From Scolanthus callimorphus (Eukaryota; Cnidaria; Anthozoa; Actiniaria; Edwardsiidae), in contig CM066919.1 in the NCBI GenBank assembly GCA_033964015.1, positions 22,909,421 to 22,973,420 on the forward strand: a stretch of DNA of 64,000 nucleotides. The letters are read 5' to 3'. The DNA is not shown here. More model-generated notes on the stretch are below. The model was not told where the DNA came from, searched no databases, and was given only the letters and a program-made list of their open reading frames with translations. How positions within the stretch are numbered: the stretch's first letter is position 1.

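Noticed and set aside
239..64000. Decayed pseudogene because of repeated frame breaks
   Set aside because: All eleven breaks fit one missing base. Exons keep perfect splice borders and 3n or 3n-1 lengths, and repeat copies prove the missing base at seven sites.
49622..64000. Plakin repeats of the MACF1/dystonin giant exon
   Set aside because: No GIIDP-type or EAIRRG-type signatures. The repeat is a different, charged motif.

Overview
This is eukaryotic, animal-type DNA. Nearly all supported coding sequence is one giant gene on the minus strand, read from position 64000 down to 239. It is cut by GT-AG introns of roughly 70 to 6600 bp and runs off both ends of the window. The host is probably an invertebrate, perhaps an anthozoan cnidarian such as a sea anemone. 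That guess rests on fairly compact introns, AT-rich non-coding DNA and many small inverted-repeat (MITE-like) elements, and it is weak. No rRNA, tRNA, CRISPR array or bacterial-type operon was seen.

The encoded protein looks like a spectraplakin (MACF1 / dystonin / Shot family), a giant linker between actin and microtubules. The 5' part in the window (49622-64000) is one exon of at least 14.4 kb. It encodes about 4800 residues made of some 51 copies of a short acidic-then-basic motif (EEFVDEEGRIVRRIVKRT-like), mixed with ILESAEPV, LPDW and TPVRKSDL motifs. The middle of this exon (about 53.4-59.9 kb) is a tandem array of seven ~0.9 kb units of two alternating types. Downstream, 44 further exons (47558 down to 239) encode about 5940 residues, or about 54 spectrin repeats of ~110 residues. 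Most exons encode exactly one repeat and begin and end in phase 0. A few encode 3 or 11 fused repeats. The actin-binding CH domains and plakin domain expected upstream, and the EF-hand/GAS2 end expected downstream, are outside the window.

An alternative first exon (43076-43726, 217 codons with its own ATG and an upstream in-frame stop) lies in the large intron after the first spectrin-repeat exon. It implies an internal promoter and a shorter isoform that lacks the giant exon but keeps the rod.

Reading frames break at eleven places. Each fits the loss of one base, and ten of the eleven are supported either by near-identical repeat copies or by exon lengths of 3n-1. I read these as sequence or assembly errors rather than gene decay. 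Introns hold at least ten inverted-repeat elements, a (CCCCTAG)n array, a CAA/CAG microsatellite and several minisatellites. Introns not listed separately contain nothing I recognise.
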